Of a stretch of 64,000 nucleotides of DNA, positions 16,364 through 25,734 are shown piece after piece. The notes beneath the pieces were generated by a model, which did no database searches, was not told where the DNA came from, and was given only the letters and a program-made list of their open reading frames with translations. The stretch comes from JAPOUP01 sp965203605 (GTDB taxonomy: Bacteria; Pseudomonadota; Alphaproteobacteria; Rhodobacterales; Rhodobacteraceae). The DNA lies in assembly GCA_965203605.1 (NCBI GenBank), contig OZ241902.1:496001-560000 (forward strand), read 5' to 3'. The position numbers and the translations under genes are program-made. Numbering within the stretch: position 1 is the stretch's first letter; every line of letters starts with the position of its first letter.

Positions 16364-17385
16364 GCGACATGCGGGCTGCGGTTCTGGCGGAACCGGGCCG
16401 TTTCGAAATCAGGTCAGTTCCGCGCCCCGAACCCGGCCGCGACGACATTTTGGTCCGTATCGCCCGGACCGGCATCTGCGGAACTGACATCCATATTTTC
16501 AATGGCCATTATGCGGCGGACAGGCTGCCGATGATTCCTGGACATGAATTTACCGGTCACATCGCAGCTTCAGGCAAAGCCGTAACCGAACTGACCGTCG
16601 GCCAGCCTGTGGTTGTCGACATGAACATTGGCTGCACCCGTTGCTATTGGTGTCGACGGAACGAAATCCTGAACTGCCCGGAGATGCAGCAGATGGGGAT
16701 TACGATGGATGGCGCGTTCGCCGAGTATATTTCAGTGCCCGCCCGTCTGGTCATTCCGGCGCCTGTCGACACGCCGGCGGAAGTCCTTGCATTGACAGAG
16801 CCATTGTCCTGTGTTGTTCGCGCCGCCCGCAAGTCGAGAGTCACATTTGGCCAATCGGTGGTGGTTATGGGGGCCGGGCCGATCGGAAACCTGCATATTC
16901 AACTCCTGCGCACCATCGGGGCCGCACCGATCATCGCCTCAGATGTCAGTGCGGATAGGCGGTCCACGGCGGAACAATGCGGTGCAGACCTCGCTGTTCG
17001 GCCTGACGCACTGAAGGAAGCGGTCATGACCGCCACGCACGGACGCGGCGCGGATATTGTGATCGAGAGCGTTGGAAGCCCAGCACTCTATGCCGCCGCA
17101 AAGGAACTTATGCGCAAGGGTGGTCATCTTGCCGCTTTCGGGTTGACCGGTATGGGTGAGACCCTGACGCTTGATATCCTTCAGACGATTCTTCAGGAGA
17201 ACTCGGTCAAGGGTTCGGTTGCCGGCATGGGTGAGGACATGCATGATGCCCTGACGTTTCTGGTCCATGGCCGCATCAACACAGGTCCATTCACCGGGGC
17301 CGAATATGGGCTTGAGGACATCCAGCAGGCGTTTGACACCTTTGCTGACAGGACGAGTGATTTGAAGACCCAGATCGTTATGTAG
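16360..17385 (+). CDS. Zinc-dependent alcohol/polyol dehydrogenase (MDR family)
   Basis: The 341-residue protein is a medium-chain dehydrogenase of the sorbitol/threonine dehydrogenase type. Catalytic zinc ligands are in GICGTDIHIF (Cys40) and GHEFTGHI (His61, Glu62). The structural zinc lobe is complete with Cys92, Cys95, Cys98 and Cys106 in CTRCYWCRRNEILNC. The Rossmann motif GAGPIG is in VVVMGAGPIGNLHIQLL. Such enzymes oxidise a secondary hydroxyl of a polyol or sugar acid with NAD. Being coupled to the transporter, it probably acts on the imported compound first. The substrate cannot be read from the sequence. Confidence 0.92.
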   Translation: MSDMRAAVLAEPGRFEIRSVPRPEPGRDDILVRIARTGICGTDIHIFNGHYAADRLPMIPGHEFTGHIAASGKAVTELTVGQPVVVDMNIGCTRCYWCRRNEILNCPEMQQMGITMDGAFAEYISVPARLVIPAPVDTPAEVLALTEPLSCVVRAARKSRVTFGQSVVVMGAGPIGNLHIQLLRTIGAAPIIASDVSADRRSTAEQCGADLAVRPDALKEAVMTATHGRGADIVIESVGSPALYAAAKELMRKGGHLAAFGLTGMGETLTLDILQTILQENSVKGSVAGMGEDMHDALTFLVHGRINTGPFTGAEYGLEDIQQAFDTFADRTSDLKTQIVM

Positions 17386-17397
17386 GGAGACACGTCT

Positions 17398-17961
17398 ATG
17401 CAGACAGAAGCCTATACCTCGAAGCCCAGGGGCATGATTCCAAACAGCCGCTTTCCGCTTCTGGTTCATCGCGGTGCAGTTCCAGGTGGTGGTGCCGGGG
17501 CAGTGAAGGAACGTTTCCGCGCAAATGGCTGGGGGAACAACTGGGAATTCCCCGGCATATATGAATATGCCCATTTCCATTCGACCAGCCACGAGTGTCT
17601 TGGTTGTGCGCAAGGCTGGATGGAGTTCTCCCTGTCGGTTGGCGAGGGAGGTTGGACACGCGTGAGGGTTGCGGCTGGAGACGCGATTGTCATGCCCGCA
17701 GGGGTCAGCCACGAGATGGTGGGTCGTTCGGACGACATCCTGATTTGCGGTGGCTATGCTGGAGGGCGCGACTGGGACAACATTCAGGAGAAGTTCCTGA
17801 CCCCGCCACTTTACTACCAAGCCTGCAAGAATATCATGAGCCTGCCGATTCCTGACAGGGATCCGGTGACCGGTGAAATCCTGCGTCAGTGGCACGATGC
17901 GCCGTCCTCTGTCGATGGTGGTTGGAATGACTGGCGCGACGGGTTGGATGCGTCCAGCTGA
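17398..17961 (+). CDS. Cupin-domain protein (YjlB-like)
   Basis: The 187-residue protein has one cupin barrel. EYAHFHSTSHECLGCAQG (57-73) gives the first cupin motif with His59, His61 and Glu66 as likely metal ligands, and AAGDAIVMPAGVSHEMV (92-108) gives the second with His105. It belongs to the family that includes B. subtilis YjlB. The C-terminal PPLYYQACKNIMSLPIPDRDPVTG is typical. Its place after the dehydrogenase suggests a sugar isomerase or binding role in the same pathway, but no activity is established for the family. Confidence 0.8.
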   Translation: MQTEAYTSKPRGMIPNSRFPLLVHRGAVPGGGAGAVKERFRANGWGNNWEFPGIYEYAHFHSTSHECLGCAQGWMEFSLSVGEGGWTRVRVAAGDAIVMPAGVSHEMVGRSDDILICGGYAGGRDWDNIQEKFLTPPLYYQACKNIMSLPIPDRDPVTGEILRQWHDAPSSVDGGWNDWRDGLDASS

Positions 17962-18300
17962 ATGGAGCTTGTGGATGGACGGGTCTATATCCGCGGTCGC
18001 CGACCTGCAGTTCGGTAAGCGATTCGTTGCCTTGATCATTCCTAGGTTTCGAATGATATGGTCAGGGTCACCGTGTCTACATCCGGAGCTGGGTTCGCTT
18101 CCTGTTCACGTGGAGCGATGTCAGGTAAATCCCTGAAGTTGACAGGAGAGCGGAGGGATCGGTTCCGTCTGGTTCGTTTTCTTCAGAAGGAGTCGGATTT
18201 GCTCAACTGGCTTTGATCGCTGGGGCGAGGGTCCTGAGACAGGCGTCCGGGCAATCCATCCAATCCAGAATTGGGAAACACAGAAACTGGGTCGACTGAA

Positions 18301-19899
18301 ATGGCGGAAGCGGGATATGACTATGTCATTGTAGGGGGTGGGTCGGCGGGCTGCGTTCTGGCTTCGCGATTGACCGAAAATCCTGACGTGCGGGTTCTGC
18401 TGCTGGAGGCCGGTGGAAACGACAGGCATCCCCTGATTCATATGCCGGTTGGTTTCGCGAAGATGACGACCGGGCCTCATACCTGGGGCTTCACCACAGT
18501 TCCTCAGGTTCATGCGAACAATCGGGAAATTCCCTACGCCCAGGCTCGCGTGATCGGCGGTGGCTCGTCAATCAATGCCGAGGTGTTCACCCGCGGCAAT
18601 CCATCAGATTATGACCGCTGGGCTAGGGATGAAGGTTGCGAAGGTTGGTCCTTCAATGAGATCCGGAAGTATTTCATTCGTTCCGAGGGCAATACAATTC
18701 TATCTGGCGAATGGCATGGAACCGATGGTGGGTTGGGGGTTTCGGACATTCCCGATCCCCAGCCGATGACGCGGGCCTTCGTTCAGTCCTGCCAGGAACT
18801 TGGCCTCCCCTACAATCCGGACTTCAACGGTGCAACCCAGGCGGGTTGTGGCGTCTACCAGACAACGACCAGGAACTATCGCCGATGCTCGGCCGCCGTA
18901 GGATTTCTCAAGCCGGCAATGGATCGCCCGAATCTGTTCGTGGAAACCGGCTGCAGGGCTAAGCGTATTCTTTTTGATGGCACGCGGGCGGTGGGGGTCC
19001 AATACGTCAGGAGTGGCGAAAGGAGTGTAAGGGCGACCAGTGAGGTGATTGTTACCTGTGGCGCAATCGGAACCCCAAAACTGATGATGCTATCCGGGGT
19101 CGGTCCCGCAGGGCATTTGAAGGAATACGGAATCAAGGTGGTTCACGACCTTCCGGGCGTGGGCCAGAACCTGAACGATCACTTTGGTATCGATATCGTA
19201 GCGGAACTTACCGGACACTATAGCCTTGACAAGTACAACAAGTGGCACTGGGCGGCGCTTGCCGGGATCGAATATCTGGCATTCAGGTCTGGCCCCATCA
19301 CATCCAATGTCGTTGAGGGTGGTGCCTTCTGGTTTGCCGACAAGGATGCTCAGGTGCCCGACCTCCAGTTTCACTTCCTTGCGGGAGCGGGAGCGGAAGC
19401 CGGCGTGCCGAGCGTTCCGCCCGGCTCTTCTGGTATCACGCTCAATTCGTATACACTTCGCCCCAAATCGCGCGGTACTGTGCGGCTGAGATCATCAGAT
19501 CCTGACGATCCTCCGCTTATCGATCCAAACTTTCTAAGCGAGCCTGATGATCTGAAGACATCGGTTGAAGGCGTGAGGATCAGTAGGGATATCTTTTCGC
19601 AGCCTTCCCTCAGGAAGCACATCAGGGAGATCCGTTTCCCCGATATGGGTGTGAGGACCCAGGAAGACTTCGAGGCCTATGCCCGCCAATATGGCCGGAC
19701 TTCCTATCATCCGACCTGCACCTGCAAGATGGGCACGGATGAGTTGGCGGTTGTGGATCCGCAGTGCCGGGTGCGTGGACTCGATGGAATCCGCATCTGC
19801 GATAGTTCAATTATGCCCAGCCTTGTGGGTTCGAACACAAATGCACCGACGATCATGATCGCCGAAAGGGCTAGCGACCTGATCCGAGGCAACCGGTGA
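18301..19899 (+). CDS. GMC-family FAD oxidoreductase (choline/alcohol dehydrogenase-like)
   Basis: The 532-residue flavoprotein starts YDYVIVGGGSAGCVLASRL, the FAD-binding beta-alpha-beta motif, followed by VLLLEAGG. It has the GMC signatures YAQARVIGGGSSINAEVFTRG and VIVTCGAIGTPKLMMLSGVGP, and the C-terminal active-site regions YGRTSYHPTCTCKMG (His) and PSLVGSNTNAPTIMIAERASDLI (Asn). It oxidises an alcohol or sugar and passes electrons to a quinone or oxygen. The start at 18301 leaves about 340 bases after the cupin gene. The ribosome-binding site is weak and a TTG at 18271 is an alternative. Same direction as the transporter operon, so probably part of the same pathway. Confidence 0.9.
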   Translation: MAEAGYDYVIVGGGSAGCVLASRLTENPDVRVLLLEAGGNDRHPLIHMPVGFAKMTTGPHTWGFTTVPQVHANNREIPYAQARVIGGGSSINAEVFTRGNPSDYDRWARDEGCEGWSFNEIRKYFIRSEGNTILSGEWHGTDGGLGVSDIPDPQPMTRAFVQSCQELGLPYNPDFNGATQAGCGVYQTTTRNYRRCSAAVGFLKPAMDRPNLFVETGCRAKRILFDGTRAVGVQYVRSGERSVRATSEVIVTCGAIGTPKLMMLSGVGPAGHLKEYGIKVVHDLPGVGQNLNDHFGIDIVAELTGHYSLDKYNKWHWAALAGIEYLAFRSGPITSNVVEGGAFWFADKDAQVPDLQFHFLAGAGAEAGVPSVPPGSSGITLNSYTLRPKSRGTVRLRSSDPDDPPLIDPNFLSEPDDLKTSVEGVRISRDIFSQPSLRKHIREIRFPDMGVRTQEDFEAYARQYGRTSYHPTCTCKMGTDELAVVDPQCRVRGLDGIRICDSSIMPSLVGSNTNAPTIMIAERASDLIRGNR

Positions 19900-20185
19900 C
19901 ATCATGGCCGCAATGCGGATATGCAGGTATGGCTGTGGGTCGTGTCGTTGCGCCTATGTTGCATAAGGTGTGTCCAAGGCACCGCTGCGCTGGATCGCGA
20001 TTGGTAGGTCGATTGCCGGGATAGCGCAGGCGCCACCGTCCTTTGGTTAACGGCATCAGACCGGCCCTGCGGGAGAATCGCTTCTTGACCGTTTGAGTTG
20101 ACGGCTTTGCCGGAGGAATGACTCCTTCAAGACCAATTGTCGTTGATCTCCGTTCGAGTCGCCCTGATCTGGAGGTGGGCTATGG

Positions 20186-21004
20186 TCAGTCCCAATTCGG
20201 TGCCCAAGGGACAAGATCCTCTGTTACGATCCGGTAGCCCGTGTGGGTTAGCTTCTCGATCCTTGCCATATCCACATGAGACAATGTGAAATCCATGATA
20301 TCAAAATTGGCCCTGATGTTGTCAGGCTTTGTCGACATGGTGTTCACACTGACACCCTTCTGGATAATCCAGCGGAGCACGACCTGGGCCGCGCTCTTTC
20401 CGTAAGCTTTTCCGATTTCGCCGAATTCCGGATGCTTGAAGACCTCACCTCGCGCGACTGAGCAGTAGGAGGCTAGCGGGATTCCAACCTCGTTCGCTCC
20501 CGCCAACAGCCTGTCCTGATTCAGAAGTGGATGAAACTCAACCTGATTCGTGACGATGGGGGCATCGACGACGCCAACAGCTTCCTTCATCATTGAGACG
20601 GTGTAGTTGGAAACGCCGATGTTCTTCGTGAGGCCTCTATTGAGGCAGTCTTCGAGCAGGCGAAGTGAGGGCGCGATGTTACTGTCCATGGGAGGCCAAT
20701 GTACCAGCAGCACGTCAACCACATCGATCTGGAGGGCTTTCAGACTGGCTTCAACCGATTCCAGGAATTTGTGTTCATCGAAATTGCCGGGAAGCACCTT
20801 GGTGGTGATGCATAGTTCGTCGCGCGGGATGCCGGTGGCCTTGAGTGCTGCACCGGTCTCCGCCTCATTCTGATACATCTGTGCCGTATCGAAGGTGCGG
20901 TAGCCGATCTCGGCCGCCGTCACGATGGCATTGTGTGCCTCTTCTCCGGTCAAGGGAAAGGTGCCAAACGCTCGTTGGTGGGTTTTCTCGAAATATACGG
21001 TCAT
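20186..21004 (-). CDS. Aldo/keto reductase (2,5-diketo-D-gluconate reductase type)
   Basis: The 272-residue protein has the AKR catalytic tetrad: Asp39 and Tyr44 in RTFDTAQMYQNEAETG, Lys69 in ITTKVLPG and His102 in VLLVHWPP. GLTKNIGVSNYTV, VTNQVEFHPLLNQ and VLRWIIQKGVSVNTMSTKPDNIRANFDI complete the family pattern and the NADPH-binding end. It reduces an aldehyde or keto sugar with NADPH. The gene stands alone. A perfect GTAACT-CACC-AGTTAC palindrome lies 29 bases upstream of its start and matches sites before the 38-kb catabolic cluster, which suggests a common regulator. Confidence 0.92.
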   Translation of the reverse strand: MTVYFEKTHQRAFGTFPLTGEEAHNAIVTAAEIGYRTFDTAQMYQNEAETGAALKATGIPRDELCITTKVLPGNFDEHKFLESVEASLKALQIDVVDVLLVHWPPMDSNIAPSLRLLEDCLNRGLTKNIGVSNYTVSMMKEAVGVVDAPIVTNQVEFHPLLNQDRLLAGANEVGIPLASYCSVARGEVFKHPEFGEIGKAYGKSAAQVVLRWIIQKGVSVNTMSTKPDNIRANFDIMDFTLSHVDMARIEKLTHTGYRIVTEDLVPWAPNWD

Positions 21005-21032
21005 GCGGTTCTCCTCGAATCTCCTAGGGAAA

Positions 21033-21048
21033 GTAACTCACCAGTTAC
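21033..21048. promoter_or_regulatory. Operator-like palindrome GTAAC-N6-GTTAC, site 1
   Basis: The 16 bases GTAACTCACCAGTTAC are a perfect inverted repeat (6-bp arms, 4-base centre) just upstream of the aldo/keto reductase gene. The same GTAAC-N6-GTTAC pattern is at 38094-38109, and with one change at 38004-38019. Size and position suit a dimeric TetR- or GntR-type repressor site. Confidence 0.65.
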
Positions 21049-21629
21049 CAAATTCAAGATAGCAGGTTTTGAAACCAGGCTCGTTCAATTGCCGTAGCCC
21101 CGATAGGCATGATCGTCATGCGGCTCAGACAGATTAACCCGCTTCCTTACGCGCAAGGTTGAAGTCAGAGGCCGGTAGATTTTGTGAAAGGGCGAGCGTC
21201 AGCCTGCCAGCCAGGAACTTCGTCAGCATGTATGGCTCGGCGCTTACTATCGGACGGCCATCTGTGGCTCCGGAAAACTTCCCGCGGCGAAGCCTGCCCT
21301 CGTAAGACGTATATCAGCCCGAGAATTGTCGGCTCACACAGTGGGCGGATGAGGCGTTCGATACCCTCTTTGCAAAGCGCCAGCCCAAGTCCAGAGGTTT
21401 TGACTTCGGTCAGGTTACGCCGGTCACCAAGGCGTTGTGGACGAGTGTGACTGGGGGTTGCAACCAAGACCGATCTGGAGAAACTGGAAGCCCGCCTGAT
21501 CTGGCGCATATTTGTTGTGGGCTTCGCCTTAGGCGCCGTCAGTGCTGTCCTGCCTTGTTTCGCTTCGCCGAGAGTTCATGATGCTCCCTGGCAAGTTCAG
21601 ACTGTTGTCGGCGAGACGCTTCGGTCCAG
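21049..21629. other. Spacer with a possible remnant of a small membrane protein
   Basis: No complete gene. At about 21454-21560 one frame reads VATKTDLEKLEARLIWRIF followed by VVGFALGAVSAVLP, a coil followed by a hydrophobic helix as in small CCDC90-like proteins, but there is no start codon after the preceding TGA and the reading loses sense afterwards. I treat it as a remnant. Confidence 0.35.
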
Positions 21630-22781
21630 TCATTCCGCCCGCTTCAGAAAGTCGTCAAGCCGTTTGGAGAGCGAGGCGTTCTTTTCGACATGCTTAGCAT
21701 AGTAGACAAGCGACGCAGCCGCTGTTCGTTGCTTGAACGGATCCCAGAGATCGACGATCCCGAGGAGATCTTCAAGATCAAGCGCTTTGACTCCCAGAGC
21801 TTCGATGGCCTGCTTCGCGCCATCCCTGAACTCCAATGCCACGAACATCCCGATCGCTCCTCGCCGTCCCACCTCGTTGGCGAAACCCTTGATGTCGGGC
21901 ACGCTGTTGGCGTCGAAAGAATACTGTTTGACCTCCGCCGTTATCGCGAGCCGGGCACCTTCCCAACAATCAATGTCCCCGATACGTTGCAGGCGTCTGG
22001 ATCCTGTCCGCACCTTGTCAATTTCGATCTGAAGATGGGGATTATCGGCACGTAAGAATCCAAATATCATTCCTTGAAAGGCGGCCCCGGTTGGTTCCCC
22101 CTTGTGTGCTATCATATCAAATCCCTTAAGTAGCAGTCTGAATAAAGGGGGGTCTGTCTGGACAGCGGAAGGATCGAATTCGTGGCTCTCCAGCGTCGAC
22201 AATACGTAGGCAACGACACGCTCGCGCAGAGCCTCCAGTTCCTGTCGCGAGCATATCGTCAAAATATCCAACCAATGCCAGTAATCCTGCCACGCCTGCG
22301 TCGCATGTGGGGCACAGCTTGGATAGTCAAAACGTTTGTGCTCGGCTCGGAAGAACCGTTCGGCCGTGTTGTAGAACGGGCGTAGGCTGAGTGTCCGGCC
22401 ATCTGAAAGGGAGACGACCAGCGTATTGGCGTGTTTCCCCGGAGACCGGAACTTCTGACGGGGGTACGCGCTGAGAACTTCATCAAATTTACTGGCGTTA
22501 AGCGATGGGACATCAAGTTCCAAGAATAGGTTAATGAAAGACACCAAGAGGCCCGCGGAAAATTTCCTGCGGGCAAATCCGTCGATAAACTGGTTGTATA
22601 GGTCGTCAGTAGTCATTGCCATATTTCGCACCAGAATTGACCGGAATCTTTGACGTAGGGATAGCTCTGGGGTATCCACTACATCATGAAGGCTCACAAA
22701 ACCATACGGCTGGTTCTGAAGGTAGACCGAGGCATCGTGCCGAGATTCAGGATCAAAGCTGCGACCTGCGGTATCAGGCAA
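21630..22781 (-). CDS. Probable type II restriction endonuclease (PD-(D/E)xK)
   Basis: The 383-residue protein has no family I can name with certainty. It contains a likely nuclease core: IGDIDCWEGARLAITAEVKQYS, giving Asp271, then Glu283 and Lys285 spaced as in PD-(D/E)xK restriction enzymes, followed by FANEVGRRGAIGMFVALEF, a typical strand-helix-strand. It is divergent from a DNA methyltransferase gene 76 bases away, the usual layout of a restriction-modification pair. SacI-type enzymes are one possible relative; I cannot confirm this. The start is uncertain: TTG at 22781 is the first standard start, yet the frame is open and protein-like for a further 87 bases without ATG, GTG or TTG. No stop interrupts the gene. 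Confidence 0.65.
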   Translation of the reverse strand: MPDTAGRSFDPESRHDASVYLQNQPYGFVSLHDVVDTPELSLRQRFRSILVRNMAMTTDDLYNQFIDGFARRKFSAGLLVSFINLFLELDVPSLNASKFDEVLSAYPRQKFRSPGKHANTLVVSLSDGRTLSLRPFYNTAERFFRAEHKRFDYPSCAPHATQAWQDYWHWLDILTICSRQELEALRERVVAYVLSTLESHEFDPSAVQTDPPLFRLLLKGFDMIAHKGEPTGAAFQGMIFGFLRADNPHLQIEIDKVRTGSRRLQRIGDIDCWEGARLAITAEVKQYSFDANSVPDIKGFANEVGRRGAIGMFVALEFRDGAKQAIEALGVKALDLEDLLGIVDLWDPFKQRTAAASLVYYAKHVEKNASLSKRLDDFLKRAE

Positions 22782-22857
22782 AACAAACTGTGGTGGGACA
22801 TCGCTGCGACTTATCTCAATGGGACCATCCGAGGTGCGGATGGTGATGGATTGAAGG

Positions 22858-23865
22858 ATGCCTAACCGTTACTCCACCGTTCGCTCGGTCTTGCTCGAGC
22901 GTGGTCATGAAGAGATTGGACACCATGGCAGGGAGTGGCTTGATGAACTGCGCACGAGGAATTTCAGGATCTGGAAGGAACTGCGGACGAATGGCATGCA
23001 ACCACGCCGACATCTTTCCGGTCGTGTGACAAGTATCTACGCTGATGCACTACAGTGGATCGAGGGTGTCCCGGAGAATTCCCTCCATGCAATTGTAACT
23101 GATCCGCCTTACGGTTTCGTCGAGTATCAGGAGAAAGACCATTCAAAGCTGAAAGCCGGCAGGGGTGGGGTTTGGAGGCTGCCGCCTTCGTGGGATGGAG
23201 CGCGTCGACAGCCGCTTCCGCGCTTCACCGTATTAACCAGCTCGGATCACGACACGCTTGCGAAGTTTTTCGGGGATGTCGCTGAACGGGCGATTAAGGC
23301 GCTCGTACCTGGAGGGCATGTCTTCATTGCGTCCAATCCGCTGCTGTCAACCATTGCGTTCCATGCATTCCAGAAGGCTGGCTTCGAGAAACGTGGCGAG
23401 GTTATCCGTCTCGTTCAGACGCTGCGTGGTGGAGACCGCCCCAAGGGATCGGAACAGGAGTTTGCTGATGTGACCGTCATGCCACGCTCGGCATGGGAGC
23501 CTTGGGGGGTGTTCCGCAAACCGTTCCCAGGCACTGTCGCCAGCAATCTCAGGATATGGGGTACAGGGGGGCTTCGTCGTGTGTCTGAGAGTGAACCATT
23601 TCGAGACGTGATCGCATGTTCTCCAGCGCGCGGTAGGGAACGGGAAATCGCTCCTCATCCATCCCTGAAGCCGCAGCGCTTCATGAGGCAGGTCGTCAGG
23701 GCGTCTCTGCCGCTTGGTGAGGGTATCGTCTGCGATCCATTTTCCGGTGGCTTGTCAACCCTCGCAGCAGCTGAAGCGGTTGGCTATATGGCGATCGGAA
23801 CTGAAAGGGATCCGGATTACTTCTCCCTTGGCTGCACCGCGTTTCCGGCTCTGTCAACACTTTAG
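22858..23865 (+). CDS. DNA methyltransferase (adenine- or cytosine-N type)
   Basis: The 335-residue protein carries DPPY (82-85, in AIVTDPPYGFVEY), the catalytic motif of amino-methyltransferases, and later HPSLKPQRFMRQV with VCDPFSGGLSTLAAAEAVGYMAIGTERD, the S-adenosylmethionine-binding motif. The order catalytic motif first, SAM site last is that of the beta group. It would protect DNA at the site cut by the divergently encoded nuclease. The ATG at 22858 follows GAAGG closely; ATG at 22996 (MQPRRHLSGRVTSIYADALQ) is an alternative that keeps the whole catalytic domain. Confidence 0.85.
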   Translation: MPNRYSTVRSVLLERGHEEIGHHGREWLDELRTRNFRIWKELRTNGMQPRRHLSGRVTSIYADALQWIEGVPENSLHAIVTDPPYGFVEYQEKDHSKLKAGRGGVWRLPPSWDGARRQPLPRFTVLTSSDHDTLAKFFGDVAERAIKALVPGGHVFIASNPLLSTIAFHAFQKAGFEKRGEVIRLVQTLRGGDRPKGSEQEFADVTVMPRSAWEPWGVFRKPFPGTVASNLRIWGTGGLRRVSESEPFRDVIACSPARGREREIAPHPSLKPQRFMRQVVRASLPLGEGIVCDPFSGGLSTLAAAEAVGYMAIGTERDPDYFSLGCTAFPALSTL

Positions 23866-24461
23866 GAAGCCTCCGAATCTCGTGGTCTGTCTTGGAAGCT
23901 CGGCCTCCATCCGGCTTGCTCTGCCAGAATGATCGGCATTGCAAAACCTGCATTCAATCTTCACCAGCAATTCCTTTCTGAGCGCGGGAGAAGTAATGAA
24001 GGGGTCTGTGATCGCGGCAGCTTTTCTGTTTGTCGGTTCCAGGGGAGAATCGAGCCGAGGTACCCAATGGAACGAATTTGGAATGAATTGGCTGCGAAGC
24101 GAGGACGAGCGTGGAGTTTCCGAAGATCTTCCGATTCTGGGCGACGCATTTGCCTAGGTGGAGGTCAGGCGGCAAAATCGGAGAAGGTGTAGCCCAATCT
24201 GGTTGGTGATCGTAAGTCCCTTTGCCCTGCACCTAGGATCTCGCTCCATTCCCAATAGCCTGAAAACGCAATTCAAAAGGGGTTTCTCGAAATTTGTGAA
24301 TAAGCTGCAGCGCGACGGTTGCAGGCGCAGGTCGCAGCCGCCAACCAGATTGGACTAAACTCCATGAGTAGCTGGTTAAACTCAGCGTATCCCGGCACGA
24401 GAAGTAGCGCTTCCAAGTCCGGACAGCCGCTGCCAATGAAGCGATTTTGAATACTGTTCGA
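23866..24461. other. Spacer up to the second cassette copy
   Basis: Apart from the 53-codon frame at 23996-24157 nothing gene-like was found. Minus-strand frames near 24240-24460 enter the repeat and merge with its antisense frame, so their length means nothing. Confidence 0.4.
23996..24157 (+). CDS. Possible small protein with hydrophobic N-terminus
   Basis: The 53-residue frame starts MKGSVIAAAFLFVGSRGE, which resembles a short signal or membrane segment, and continues into a polar, acidic tail. GGGAG lies 7 bases before the ATG at 23996. I recognise no family. The start context is the only support besides length, so it may be chance. Confidence 0.25.
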   Translation: MKGSVIAAAFLFVGSRGESSRGTQWNEFGMNWLRSEDERGVSEDLPILGDAFA

Positions 24462-24583
24462 AGGCGCTTGACGTGGGGTCCGTGAGCAGGTAACCGGATG
24501 GTGCGTTCGCCGCTGCGTCTGCGGCGGTGGGCGCGAGACGGACAGGACGGGCCCCTGGGGCCCTGGCAATGAGGGAGGACCCG

Positions 24584-25693
24584 ATGCCATTCATCAAGGG
24601 ATTCATCGAGGCGGAGCGGGTGTCGCGGCGGAACCTGCTCCTGGCGGGGGCCTTCGGCGTCCCGGCGGCGGCGGCGCTGCGGATGTTCGGCCCGTCGCCG
24701 GCGGTTGCGGCGACCTACGCGGACCCGACGGTCGCGTGGAGCTACCGCAACCGGACGAACCCGTACTGGAACGAGATCGTCTCGGGGGGCGAGGCGTTCG
24801 TGGAGAGCCTTGGGCGTCCGAAGGACTCGCTGACGCACCTGATCAACGAGGGCTCCTCCGAGAAGTCGCTCGCGGACGTGAAGGCGCTTCTGGCGAAGAC
24901 CGGCGGCGAGCTGGCGCTGGCGATCGACACCAACGACGCGCCGAACGCGCGCCCGGTGGTCGAGGCGGTGGCCGGGGCGGGCGGCTACGTGTCGACGATC
25001 TGGAACAAGACGGACGACCTGCACCCGTGGGACTTCGGCGACAGCTACGTGTCGCACATGACGTGGTCGGACGAGGGCCCTGCGGAGCGGACGGCGCGCA
25101 TCCTTCTGGAGGCGATGGGCGGCCGTGGCGGCGTGGTCCACCTGGGCGGCATCGCGTCGAACAACCCGGCGATCGAGCGGCTGAACGGCCTGAGGAACGC
25201 GCTGGCGGACTACCCGGACGTGGAGCTTCTGGACGCGCAGCCCGCGGACTGGGACACGCAGAAGGCGAACCGGATCATGTCGTCGTTCATCACGCGCTAC
25301 GGCGACGAGATCACCGGGGTGCACTGCGCGAACGACACCATCGGCTACGGCGTTCTGGAGGCGCTGCGCGCCGAGGGGATGGACGTGCCGGTCGTGACCT
25401 ACGACGGCAACCCGCAGGCGGTCGAGCTGGTGCGGGAGGGCCGCATCCTGGCGACGGTGTTCACCAACCCGCACTGGGGCGGCGGCATCACCGCGGCGCT
25501 CGCCTACCACGCGGCGGTGGGGACGTTCCGCCCGTCGGAGGAGCCGCCGGAGCACCGGGAGTTCTACGGCCCGACCATCATGGTGACGCCGGAGGACGCG
25601 GCGGCGTTCAGGGCCAGCTACCTGGACAACGTGCCGACCTACGACTGGAACGACTTCTGGGGCCCGACCAACGGCCAGATCCGGTACGGCTGA
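24584..25693 (+). CDS. Sugar ABC transporter substrate-binding protein, Tat-exported (copy 2, orphan)
   Basis: The product is identical to that of 11639-12748: 369 residues, twin-arginine signal with Arg15-Arg16, Peripla_BP_4 domain. Its own upstream region and hairpin are copied as well, so any promoter within the 122 bases before the gene comes with it. No permease or ATPase gene is nearby; it could feed the same transporter and raise binding-protein dosage, or be neutral. Perfect identity implies recent duplication or ongoing gene conversion. Confidence 0.88.
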   Translation: MPFIKGFIEAERVSRRNLLLAGAFGVPAAAALRMFGPSPAVAATYADPTVAWSYRNRTNPYWNEIVSGGEAFVESLGRPKDSLTHLINEGSSEKSLADVKALLAKTGGELALAIDTNDAPNARPVVEAVAGAGGYVSTIWNKTDDLHPWDFGDSYVSHMTWSDEGPAERTARILLEAMGGRGGVVHLGGIASNNPAIERLNGLRNALADYPDVELLDAQPADWDTQKANRIMSSFITRYGDEITGVHCANDTIGYGVLEALRAEGMDVPVVTYDGNPQAVELVREGRILATVFTNPHWGGGITAALAYHAAVGTFRPSEEPPEHREFYGPTIMVTPEDAAAFRASYLDNVPTYDWNDFWGPTNGQIRYG

Positions 25694-25705
25694 CAGGGGA
25701 CCGGA

Positions 25706-25734
25706 GGGCGCGGCGCCAACCACACGCCGCGCCC
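25706..25734 (+). terminator. Hairpin after binding-protein gene, copy 2
   Basis: Same GGGCGCGGCG/CGCCGCGCCC stem as after copy 1. Here no gene follows, so it can only end or protect the monocistronic transcript. Confidence 0.6.
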
